Assembly: GCA_003648875.1 (NCBI GenBank)
Contig: QMQC01000133.1
Span: 1 to 5,795 of the forward strand
DNA: 5,795 nt
Direction of reading: 5' to 3'
Source: Actinomycetota bacterium
GTDB lineage: Bacteria > Actinomycetota > Acidimicrobiia > Spongiisociales > UBA5794
The notes beneath the pieces are model-generated. The model made no database searches and had not been told where the DNA came from. It saw only the letters and a program-made list of their open reading frames with translations. This document shows positions 1-5,795 of the stretch, in pieces. Position numbers and translations under genes: made by a program. Position 1 is the stretch's first letter. Each line of letters begins with the position of its first letter.

Positions 1-996
1 CCAACCCGTACGGCCCTCCAGACACAGCTCGCCGCTCTCGAGGGAGTAGGCGAGGGGGACGACGGCGGATGCGTAGCCACATCGTCTGGACTCGCTGCTA
101 CCGCGATGATCGGGTACCTGTTGAACCCCGGTGACCACATCGTGCTCCCAAATGATGCATACGGTGGGACGTTCAGACTTGTAGCCAGTGTCCTCACAGA
201 GCATGGCATTGAATGGACCGCCGGTGATCTCACCTCAGCCGAAGGCATCGATGCCGCAGTCACGGCAAGGACGAAGCTGATCTGGGTCGAGACGCCGACG
301 AATCCACTTCTCCGGGTCATCGACATCGCGTCGGCTGCAGAGGCGGCCAAGGCCTGTGGCGCATGGTTGGTCGTTGACAATACGTTCGCCACTCCATATC
401 TCCAGCAGCCGCTGAACCTCGGTGCGGACATGGTCGTGCACAGCTCCACCAAGTACCTCGGCGGCCATTCGGACATCGTTGGTGGTGCGATCGTCACGAA
501 CGACACAGAGCTTCTTGACCGTCTCAGGTTCCTACAGAATGCAACGGGCCCGGTCCCGGGTCCATTCGATTCATACCTCGTACTCCGGGGGATCAAGACC
601 CTTGCGTTGCGGATGGAACGTCACAATCAGAACGCTGCGATGATCGCTCGATTCCTCGAGGGTGACGCGCGTGTTGACAAGGTTTGGTATCCGGGTCTTC
701 CGACCGACCCCGGGCACGAGACCGCCCGAAATCAGATGACCGGGTTCGGAGGCATGATCTCATTCACGCCAACAGGTGGCTTGGATGCGGCTCATTCGAT
801 CGTCACCAGGACGCGCCTCTTCTTCCTCGCAGAGTCGCTCGGTGGCGTTGAGTCGCTCATCGAGCTTCCTGCCGCGATGACGCATCTATCCGTTGCTGGC
901 ACGGATCTCGAAGTGCCAGGGGATCTCGTCCGGCTCTCTGTGGGTGTTGAACATGTCGAGGACCTTCTGTCTGATCTCGATCGGGCGCTTGGTTGA
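1..996 (+). CDS. metB: Cystathionine gamma-synthase / gamma-lyase (PLP, Cys/Met metabolism family), 5' truncated
   Basis: The frame is open from base 1 to a TGA at 994-996, giving 331 residues. The family is usually about 380-400 residues, so roughly 50-60 N-terminal residues lie left of the window. Numbering from base 1, the fragment opens with PTR..LQ..LAALEG, followed by the cofactor loop TSSGLAA (27-33) and the phosphate-contacting tyrosine region DAYGGTF (Y54). ETPTNP and VVDNTFATPY follow (Asp126 pairs with the pyridine nitrogen). The Schiff-base lysine is K151 in HSSTKYLGGHSD. The C-terminal signature ESLGGVESLIELPAAMTH and VRLSVGVEHVEDL is intact. The family handles cystathionine: the synthase joins an O-acylhomoserine to cysteine in methionine synthesis, while the lyase cleaves cystathionine to cysteine. 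Sequence alone does not separate the two, so the symbol is the usual actinobacterial name and is tentative. The enzyme is cytosolic. It is probably cotranscribed with the overlapping rsgA. Confidence 0.93.
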   Translation, partial: PTRTALQTQLAALEGVGEGDDGGCVATSSGLAATAMIGYLLNPGDHIVLPNDAYGGTFRLVASVLTEHGIEWTAGDLTSAEGIDAAVTARTKLIWVETPTNPLLRVIDIASAAEAAKACGAWLVVDNTFATPYLQQPLNLGADMVVHSSTKYLGGHSDIVGGAIVTNDTELLDRLRFLQNATGPVPGPFDSYLVLRGIKTLALRMERHNQNAAMIARFLEGDARVDKVWYPGLPTDPGHETARNQMTGFGGMISFTPTGGLDAAHSIVTRTRLFFLAESLGGVESLIELPAAMTHLSVAGTDLEVPGDLVRLSVGVEHVEDLLSDLDRALG

Positions 997-2021
997 GCGG
1001 TCTATCGGACCTCGGGTGGGACAGTTCGTGGCAGGAACAGCGCGAAGGCATGGACGCTCAGGGAAGTCCGCATCGTGTCGTGCGTCACGACAGTGTCAAG
1101 GTTCTCGTTTCTGACGGAGAATCCGTGCAGCACGTGTCGTTTCCGCGATCGTTCTCATTGGCTGTGGGCGACTGGGTACTCGTTCAGCACGAGACAGTTC
1201 AGGCGTTGGTGCACAGACGCTCCGTGCTGGAACGGGACCACGAGGACCGTGGACCCCAGATGATTGCCGCAAACATCGATCTGGTGCTTGTCGTGTTCGG
1301 ATCAGACCGACCGCTGAAACAGTCCAAGGTCATGAGATTCGTCGCATTTGCGTGGGACATCGGAGCGAGACCGATCGTGATCATCTCCAAGGTCGATCTC
1401 ATCGATGGAGTCGAAGAGGCCGTGGAGCAGATAGGGGGATGGCTGCCCGGAGTCGAGATCCTCAGGACGTCGATCCACACAGGGGAGGGAATCCAGGACA
1501 TCTTCAGGCTGCTGAAAGGCAGGACCGGCACGTTCATCGGGGAGTCCGGCGCAGGGAAGTCGTCCCTTGTGAATGCATTGATGGAGGATGAGGTCGCCTG
1601 GGTAGGGGACGTGCGCGAAACCGATGCCAAGGGCCGCCACATCACATCTCACAGGGAGCTCCATCTTCTGCCGAGCGGAGGAATGATCATCGACAACCCT
1701 GGTATCCGTGCACTCGGCCTCTCAGCGGAGGGCGAGGGCGTCGAGTTCTTCTTCTCAGATATCAAGGAGCTTGCGTCAGAGTGCAGATTCAGGGATTGTG
1801 CACACCGCACCGAACCCGGCTGCGCCGTGCAGGCTGGCGTGACGGACGGAACGATTCCAGCGGACAGGTGGCTTGCCTATCTCAGATTCATCAGCGAGCA
1901 AGGTGAGGCACAGAAGCGATCTGACGCAAAGGAACTCGCTGCACATTTCCGCCGAGAAGCCGCTGCAGTTCGCGAAGCCCGTGAAGCTCGGGATAGCGAT
2001 CATCTGACGACCAACGAGTGA
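993..2021 (+). CDS. rsgA: Ribosome small-subunit-dependent GTPase RsgA (YjeQ)
   Basis: This is a 342-residue cytosolic GTPase of the RsgA family, which acts in late 30S subunit maturation. The domain order shows the circular permutation typical of the family. An N-terminal OB fold (about 27-85) is followed by QMIAANIDLVLVV (89-101). G4 is SKVDL (132-136), the P-loop G1 is GESGAGKSS (183-191), the G2 region is GRHITSHREL (214-223), and G3 is DNPG (234-237). The zinc knuckle has ligands C264, C269, H271 and C277 with CX4CXHX5C spacing, matching E. coli RsgA. The C-terminal tail is basic/acidic and Ala-rich. The TTG start at 993 is chosen because it retains LSDLGWD, a motif usual at the N-terminus of RsgA homologues; ATG at 1050 (residue 20) would lose it. 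The TTG overlaps the upstream stop as TTGA, and no clear Shine-Dalgarno precedes it, so translational coupling is inferred. Oddity: the guanine-specificity Asn of NKxD is Ser (S132). Confidence 0.95.
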   Translation: MSGLSDLGWDSSWQEQREGMDAQGSPHRVVRHDSVKVLVSDGESVQHVSFPRSFSLAVGDWVLVQHETVQALVHRRSVLERDHEDRGPQMIAANIDLVLVVFGSDRPLKQSKVMRFVAFAWDIGARPIVIISKVDLIDGVEEAVEQIGGWLPGVEILRTSIHTGEGIQDIFRLLKGRTGTFIGESGAGKSSLVNALMEDEVAWVGDVRETDAKGRHITSHRELHLLPSGGMIIDNPGIRALGLSAEGEGVEFFFSDIKELASECRFRDCAHRTEPGCAVQAGVTDGTIPADRWLAYLRFISEQGEAQKRSDAKELAAHFRREAAAVREAREARDSDHLTTNE

Positions 2022-2040
2022 CGGCTGGCGACGGGTTCGA

Positions 2041-2056
2041 GGCTGCGGCGGCAGTC
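2041..2056. terminator. Short GC-rich hairpin between convergent genes, weak terminator candidate
   Basis: GGCTGC (2041-2046) can pair with GCAGTC (2051-2056) around a GGCG tetraloop, six pairs including one G-U. An outer GGGTTC (2033-2038) can also pair with GAGCCC (2065-2070), again with one G-U. The hairpin lies between the stop codons of rsgA and the oppositely oriented PPOX gene, where a bidirectional terminator would be expected. No T-run follows on either strand, so it is not a classical intrinsic terminator. Confidence 0.25.
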
Positions 2057-2069
2057 CCTTGGCTGAGCC

Positions 2070-2459
2070 CTATCCCCAGGTGCTGATCTTGTCTATCTCG
2101 ATTTCGTAGTTGACCCGCACTTCTCCCGGTTTGGCGAACTGGTACGAATCGTGGTCCAAGTACTTGTTGGCGAGTTCGTCGATGAGCCAGGTTCCATCGG
2201 ATGCGGTCTTGGTAACCGCTCCTTGCATCACGATGTTCTTGTACGGTTCGTCCGGTGGCGTGAACGACAGTGCGACGCGGGGGTCGTTTGCGATGTTGCG
2301 TGGCTTGATCCGACCCTGGGCTGTCGAGAAGAGAACGGTGTCCAGGCGTCTCGTGATCCACACCACAGAAACCTGTGGTGAGCCATCCGGGTTCACTGTC
2401 GCCATGTGCACATACACCTTCGCGTCGAGCGCTGCCTTGATATCTTCGGGAAGCTGCAT
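2070..2459 (-). CDS. PPOX-class (pyridoxamine 5'-phosphate oxidase fold) flavin/F420-dependent oxidoreductase
   Basis: The gene encodes 129 residues, the normal length for the small single-domain split-barrel proteins of the Rv1155/TIGR03618 type. It begins MQLPEDIKAALDAKVYVHMATVNPDGSPQVSVVW with no signal peptide. Visible family marks are ATVNPDGSPQVSVVW (20-34), the phosphate-binding GRIKPRNIANDPRVALSF (49-66), the strand MQGAVTK (78-84), and KYLDHD...PGEVRVNYEIEIDKI near the end. Family members bind FMN or deazaflavin F420 and reduce varied, mostly unknown substrates, so cofactor and substrate stay open. The frame runs open 50 codons upstream, to an ATG at 2609. That start would overlap the divergent gene's 5' end, and its extra residues do not look like this family, so ATG at 2459 is preferred. 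No Shine-Dalgarno is visible. A weak AAGATT lies 7 nt upstream, which would make the mRNA leaderless, but this is only suggestive. The gene is convergent with rsgA (48-nt gap) and divergent from the PLP enzyme (93-nt gap). Confidence 0.88.
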   Translation of the reverse strand: MQLPEDIKAALDAKVYVHMATVNPDGSPQVSVVWITRRLDTVLFSTAQGRIKPRNIANDPRVALSFTPPDEPYKNIVMQGAVTKTASDGTWLIDELANKYLDHDSYQFAKPGEVRVNYEIEIDKISTWG

Positions 2460-2540
2460 TGCGTCCAATCTTGTGGGGAGGCCACGATAGGCGACAGGAC
2501 CATTCTGCGTCAGTCGTCTGTCGTCCGCCTTCTGTCGTAG

Positions 2541-2546
2541 TACGTT
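2541..2546 (+). promoter_or_regulatory. Putative -10 box (TACGTT) for a leaderless transcript of the class V PLP enzyme
   Basis: TACGTT fits the actinobacterial -10 pattern TANNNT and ends exactly 6 nt before ATG 2553, which places the predicted transcription start on the start codon. No Shine-Dalgarno lies between them. The -35 position at 17-bp spacing reads CTGTCG (2518-2523), a weak match to TTGACA. An in-frame TAG at 2538-2540 rules out any start further upstream. Confidence 0.5.
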
Positions 2547-2552
2547 GTTCCC

Positions 2553-3725
2553 ATGATCGATGTCGACAGGCTTCGGGCCGAGACGCCCGGTACGAGGAAT
2601 GTGATCCACCTCAACAACGCAGGTTCATCGCTCATGCCTCAACCTGTGATCGATGCGATCCATCGCTATCTCGACCATGAGATCGGGTACGGGGGGTACG
2701 AGACGCAGAGCGTGTTCGCCGATGAGCTCGACAGCGTCTATGGCACGATCGCAGAGCTGATCAATGCAAGTTCAACTGAGATAGCGATCAGCGACTCAGC
2801 GACCAGAGCCTGGGATATGGCGTTCTATTCGATGCCATTCGATGAGGGGGATCGGATTCTGACCACAACCACCGAATACGTCTCGAACTGGGCAGCCTAT
2901 CTCCACCTCAGGGACACGAAGGGCATCACGGTCGATGTCGTGCCCAATACCTCAACAGGTGAGATCGATGTCGAGGCCCTTGAGCTGATGGTCGACGCCG
3001 ACGTCAAACTCATCACGCTGAACCACATACCCACCAACAGCGGTGTCGTGAATCCGGCGGTGGAAGTAGGCAGAGTGGCCCGCGAGCATGGGATCCCTTA
3101 TCTCCTTGATGCTTGCCAGTCCACAGGGCAGCTCCCGATCGATGTGGCCGAGATCGGATGCGACATGCTCTCGGCAACATCGCGCAAGTTCCTTCGCGGA
3201 CCTCGGGGGGAGGGGTTTCTATACGTCCGGTCCGAGTTCCTCGACCAACTCGATCCAGTGTTCGTCGAACTGCACACGGCACCTGTCGTGTTGCCGGACC
3301 GTTTCGAGCTTCGGAACGACGCCCGCCGCTTCGAGACGTGGGAGAAGAACTATGCAAGCGTGTTGGGGATGGGTGTCGCTGCGCAATACGCGATTGGGAT
3401 AGGGATCGGGGCGATCTGGGAGCGCATCGAGATGCTCGCCGGAACAGCCAGGCAGCTTCTCGGTGAGATCGATGGAGTCACTGTTCGAGATCTTGGTGCC
3501 GTCAAGTGCGGCATAGTGACATTCGAGGTCGAGGGCCGTCAGGTTCTCGAAGTACGCGAGCTGCTGTCAGAGCGGTCGATCAATGTGTCGACATCCACGC
3601 AGATATCGGCTCCGGTTGACATGCACGACCGGGAGATCGAGGGCCTCGTCCGGGCGTCCTTCCACGCGTTCAACACCACCGGTGAGATAGACGAGCTCGT
3701 TGGAGCAATGAGGGTGATTGCGTAA
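2553..3725 (+). CDS. Aminotransferase class V-fold PLP-dependent enzyme (CsdA/SufS-related, substrate unknown)
   Basis: The 390-residue product is full length for fold-type I class V enzymes. Landmarks in order are IHLNNAGSS (18-26), H158 in LNHIPTNSG, the pyridine-N aspartate D186 with Q189 in LLDACQSTGQLPIDV, and the Schiff-base lysine K212 in SATSRKFLRGPRGEGFLYV. These are followed by RRFETWEKNYASVLGMG (258-274) and the C-terminal VRASFHAFNTTGEIDELV (366-383). The cofactor site is complete, so an active PLP enzyme is expected in the cytosol. The catalytic cysteine loop of SufS/IscS desulfurases is absent: there is no Cys after residue 319, and the corresponding stretch is INVSTSTQISAPVDM. 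A group II-like desulfurase role is therefore unlikely. A C-S lyase, epimerase (isopenicillin N epimerase-like) or other beta-elimination role is more plausible. An EgtE-type activity cannot be excluded, but no egt neighbours are seen. ATG 2553 is the first possible start, since an in-frame TAG lies at 2538. The gene stands alone on its strand. Confidence 0.9.
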   Translation: MIDVDRLRAETPGTRNVIHLNNAGSSLMPQPVIDAIHRYLDHEIGYGGYETQSVFADELDSVYGTIAELINASSTEIAISDSATRAWDMAFYSMPFDEGDRILTTTTEYVSNWAAYLHLRDTKGITVDVVPNTSTGEIDVEALELMVDADVKLITLNHIPTNSGVVNPAVEVGRVAREHGIPYLLDACQSTGQLPIDVAEIGCDMLSATSRKFLRGPRGEGFLYVRSEFLDQLDPVFVELHTAPVVLPDRFELRNDARRFETWEKNYASVLGMGVAAQYAIGIGIGAIWERIEMLAGTARQLLGEIDGVTVRDLGAVKCGIVTFEVEGRQVLEVRELLSERSINVSTSTQISAPVDMHDREIEGLVRASFHAFNTTGEIDELVGAMRVIA

Positions 3726-3745
3726 CAACCGTCAGTCTTCGGCCG

Positions 3746-4798
3746 TCAATCCGCAGGGAAGGGTTCGCCGGCGAGGAACGCGTTGATCACGGCCTGGGTG
3801 TCATCGGTCGGTACGACGTAGGCTCGACCGTCCGCACCTTTCGAGTTCTTCACGGGCAGCGTGGCATTGTCGATGTTCTTTGACTTGAGCGTCAACGCAC
3901 TTTTGCCAAGGTCGGCCATCACGCCGAGACTCAGACCCTCGTCTGCCGTGATCTGATCGGCGAACGTGGGTAGGAACGATGGGAGGTTGAACGCGCTCGA
4001 CGGGGAGGTCACCTGGCCGAACATCGCGATCAGGATTTCCTGCTGACGTCCGGTTCGCGAAATATCTCCACCGCTTGTGCTCACCCATTGCCCGTTCTTG
4101 AGGATCTCGTAGTGCCTCGAGCGTGCATATGCCACGGCTTGCTCGCCATTGAGCGTGTGTCGCCCCGCGTCGGTCGTGAATCCAGAGATTGCGTCTCTTC
4201 CCGGGTAGGTGAAGTCAAGCGTCACGCCACCGAGTGAGTCGACAACAGCACCCACTCCAGCGAAGTCGATCTCGACGTAGTGGTGGATGGAGATCCCCGT
4301 CTCGGATTGAATTGTCTGGACGAGCAGATCAGGGCCACCTAGGACGTATGACGCATTGATCCGATTTGTGCCGTGGCCAGGGATATCGGTCTTCAAATCA
4401 CGGGGGATGCTGAGCATCTGGATGCTTTCGTCGGGAACGAGGTGGGCGACGATCATCACATCCGTGCGTCGGCCGCTAAAGGCGCCGAATCGGTCATCCC
4501 AGTCATCTGGCAGTGTCGAACGGTCGTCCACCCCCACAACGAGAACATTGACGAAATCGTCAGATCCAGCAGCGATGGTGTTCAGGGAAGTCAGCTCACT
4601 CGCAGCTATGCGGTCGATCTTGCTCTCCGTGAACTGCAGAAAGCCGTATCCGCCGAAGACGAGGACCACCATCAATCCGAGCATGCCAAGTAGAAGCTTC
4701 TGAGCGAAACTCCAGCGACGCTTCGGGGGCTTCTGGCCCGTGGACTCGCTTGCTTGGACGCGTGGAATCTCAGGGAAGGTTGCGGTTGTGGAAGACAT
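3746..4798 (-). CDS. LytR-CpsA-Psr (LCP) family cell-wall glycopolymer ligase, single-pass membrane protein
   Basis: The 350-residue product has a short cytoplasmic tail ending in basic KRR (26-28), one membrane helix (about 33-55), and an extracytoplasmic LCP domain (about 83-262). Conserved features are NVLVVGVDDR (84-93), RRTDVMIVAHL with D113, SIPRD (R133, D134), NRINASYVLGG (R146, N148), VDSLGGV (186-192), LNGEQAVAYARSRH (R226, R228) and DISRTGRQQ (D245, R248, R251). The charged residues are those that bind the pyrophosphate lipid substrate in LCP proteins. The family transfers undecaprenyl-phosphate-linked glycopolymers (teichoic acid, arabinogalactan or capsule types) to peptidoglycan; which polymer is unknown here. 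No LytR_C domain follows, only about 90 residues ending FPAD. The frame stays open upstream to 5200, but that part is antisense to ilvD and not LCP-like, so ATG 4798 just before the helix is chosen. No Shine-Dalgarno is seen; TACCCT (4813-4808) lies 9 nt upstream as a possible -10 box. Confidence 0.93.
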   Translation of the reverse strand: MSSTTATFPEIPRVQASESTGQKPPKRRWSFAQKLLLGMLGLMVVLVFGGYGFLQFTESKIDRIAASELTSLNTIAAGSDDFVNVLVVGVDDRSTLPDDWDDRFGAFSGRRTDVMIVAHLVPDESIQMLSIPRDLKTDIPGHGTNRINASYVLGGPDLLVQTIQSETGISIHHYVEIDFAGVGAVVDSLGGVTLDFTYPGRDAISGFTTDAGRHTLNGEQAVAYARSRHYEILKNGQWVSTSGGDISRTGRQQEILIAMFGQVTSPSSAFNLPSFLPTFADQITADEGLSLGVMADLGKSALTLKSKNIDNATLPVKNSKGADGRAYVVPTDDTQAVINAFLAGEPFPAD

Positions 4799-4937
4799 GA
4801 TTGGGAGAGGGTAGATAGCGAACCCGAGTATTGCGCTGTGGGACTGCTCGTGTGCATGTCTCGATGAAAACAGACCGCCAGCCCCCAGCCACTCGGGGTG
4901 GAACTGACGAGCGGTGGGCGAGCGCCCCGACAGGCGG

Positions 4938-4943
4938 TACGCT
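4938..4943 (+). promoter_or_regulatory. Putative -10 box (TACGCT) for a leaderless ilvD transcript
   Basis: TACGCT matches TANNNT and ends 6 nt before ATG 4950, the same distance as at the class V PLP gene. The predicted transcription start falls on or next to the start codon, and there is no Shine-Dalgarno in the intervening GAGTCG. No good -35 hexamer is seen at 17 bp (TGGGCG at 4915-4920). The 151-bp divergent spacer (4799-4949) holds no leader peptide, T-box or attenuator that I can recognise. Confidence 0.5.
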
Positions 4944-4949
4944 GAGTCG

Positions 4950-5795
4950 ATGCCGAAGAAGATCCACTCCCAGGACGTAACCGTAGGTCCAGCCAGAGCT
5001 GCCGCACGCGCCATGTTGCGAGCGGTGGGCTTCGGAGAAGATGACTTCGCTCGATCCCAGATCGGTCTCGTTTCGGCAGGCAACGAAGTCACCCCATGCA
5101 ACGTCACAGGACCAAAACTCACCGGATTTGCCAAGATCGGAGTTCGCGAGGCTGGAGCAGTTGGGCTCGAATTCGCAACGATTGCAGTATCAGACGGCAT
5201 TGCAATGGGTCATGAGGGTATGCGTGCATCACTCGTATCAAGGGAAGTGATCGCAGATTCGGTCGAACTCGTGATGCACGCGGAACGCTTCGATGGAATG
5301 GTGTCCGTTGCAGGTTGCGACAAGTCGCTGCCTGGCATGTTGATGGCCGCTGCTCGACACAACCTTCCTTCCGTGTTCCTATACGGCGGCTCGTCCCTTC
5401 CGGGGACCCTCGACGGCAGGGATATCTCGATCGTCGATGTGTTCGAAGGAATCGGTGCCCATTCCGAAGGCACAATCTCAGATGATCAACTGCTGCGCCT
5501 CGAGCAGAGCGCATGCCCGGGCGATGGATCATGCGCCGGGATGTTCACAGCAAACACGATGGCTTCGGTGGGCGAAGCGATCGGCATGTCCCTTCCCGGT
5601 TCCGCAGCGGTTCCGGCTGTCGATTCTCGACTTGAGGATTTCGCTCGTAGGTCCGGCGAAGCTGTTGTGACCCTTCTCGAGGCAGACATCCGTCCTCGCG
5701 ACATCATGACCCGCGAGGCATTCGAGAATGCGATCACGACGGTGATGGCCCTCGGTGGATCGACGAACGCCGTGCTTCATCTGTTGGCGATCGCC
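4950..5795 (+). CDS. ilvD: Dihydroxy-acid dehydratase IlvD, 3' truncated by window edge
   Basis: The frame is open from ATG 4950 to the last base, giving 282 residues, about half of the usual 550-575. DHAD removes water from 2,3-dihydroxy-isovalerate or 2,3-dihydroxy-3-methylvalerate to give the 2-keto acids of valine/leucine and isoleucine synthesis. Three cluster cysteines are visible: C50 in GNEVTPCNVT, C123 in AGCDKSLPGM and C195 in GDGSCAGMFTANTM. Metal-site candidates are D82 in VSDGIAMGHEGMR, D124, and K125, the lysine carbamylated in the family. VSREVIADSVE, ERFDGMV, MLMAAARHNLP and MALGGSTNAVLHLLAIA are also typical. The PCN motif around C50 favours DHAD over the related 6-phosphogluconate or sugar-acid dehydratases. 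An in-frame GTG at 4914 is an alternative start, but ATG fits the -10 spacing and family N-terminus better. The gene is divergent from the LCP gene. The C-terminal half, including the substrate-base serine region, lies outside the window. Confidence 0.95.
   Translation, partial: MPKKIHSQDVTVGPARAAARAMLRAVGFGEDDFARSQIGLVSAGNEVTPCNVTGPKLTGFAKIGVREAGAVGLEFATIAVSDGIAMGHEGMRASLVSREVIADSVELVMHAERFDGMVSVAGCDKSLPGMLMAAARHNLPSVFLYGGSSLPGTLDGRDISIVDVFEGIGAHSEGTISDDQLLRLEQSACPGDGSCAGMFTANTMASVGEAIGMSLPGSAAVPAVDSRLEDFARRSGEAVVTLLEADIRPRDIMTREAFENAITTVMALGGSTNAVLHLLAIA

Noticed and set aside
374..379. Perfect TTGACA hexamers at 374-379 and 674-679 as possible internal promoters for rsgA.
   Set aside because: Both encode conserved metB residues (VVDN and RVDK), and no convincing -10 box sits 16-18 bp downstream of either.
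1199..1645. A 148-codon open frame antisense to rsgA.
   Set aside because: No recognisable motif; explained as an antisense shadow of a GC-biased gene with clear RsgA motifs on the plus strand.
2110..2490. Plus-strand open frames (126 and 76 codons) across the PPOX gene.
   Set aside because: Shadows of the PPOX coding frame; the minus-strand protein has clear family motifs and these have none.
2460..2609. A 50-residue N-terminal extension of the PPOX gene starting at 2609 (-).
   Set aside because: It would cross the divergent promoter region and the first codons of the PLP gene. The normal family N-terminus (MQLPEDI) begins at 2459.
3013..3466. Several overlapping 100-120 codon open frames on both strands within the class V PLP gene.
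   Set aside because: No motifs; they overlap the conserved PLP-lysine region and are frame shadows.
4908..5030. A 12-bp exact direct repeat CGAGCGGTGGGC at 4908-4919 and 5019-5030 flanking the ilvD start.
   Set aside because: About one 12-mer match is expected by chance among all position pairs in a window this size, and the second copy is inside conserved ilvD codons.
4799..5200. A 134-codon in-frame N-terminal extension of the LCP gene, reaching an ATG at 5200 on the minus strand.
   Set aside because: It lies almost wholly antisense to the strongly supported ilvD 5' end and shows no LCP-like or signal-like sequence; the membrane helix sits just after ATG 4798 as expected.

Overview
The window looks like ordinary core-metabolism chromosome from a moderately high-GC actinomycete (Actinomycetota). 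By eye the G+C is in the high fifties. Two protein types point that way: an actinobacterial-style DHAD N-terminus and a single-pass LCP protein. Two start codons also sit 6 nt behind a TANNNT -10 box, the leaderless layout common in this phylum. A class such as Acidimicrobiia is possible but cannot be fixed from the sequence. I see no RNA gene, mobile element, CRISPR array, long repeat or attachment site.

Layout: (1) 1-996 (+), the C-terminal five-sixths of a cystathionine gamma-synthase/lyase, cut by the left edge. (2) 993-2021 (+), the circularly permuted ribosome-assembly GTPase RsgA, overlapping the first gene by 4 nt through a TTG start. (3) 2070-2459 (-), a small PPOX-fold flavin/F420-type oxidoreductase, convergent with rsgA. 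(4) 2553-3725 (+), a class V PLP enzyme of unknown substrate, divergent from gene 3. (5) 3746-4798 (-), a LytR-CpsA-Psr cell-wall ligase, convergent with gene 4 across a 20-nt gap. (6) 4950-5795 (+), the first 282 residues of dihydroxy-acid dehydratase IlvD, divergent from gene 5 and cut by the right edge.

The genes do not form one pathway. Genes 1 and 2 are the only likely operon. The others alternate strand and are probably single transcription units. Methionine/cysteine metabolism (gene 1), branched-chain amino acid synthesis (gene 6) and the unknown PLP enzyme (gene 4) are all amino-acid related, but nothing here links them functionally. Coding covers nearly all of the window; the longest gene-free stretch is the 151-bp divergent spacer at 4799-4949.

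I did not find a novel system. The points most worth a second look are the paired leaderless promoters, the class V enzyme that lacks a desulfurase cysteine, a marked excess of GATC/CGATCG words, and the 4-nt metB-rsgA overlap.
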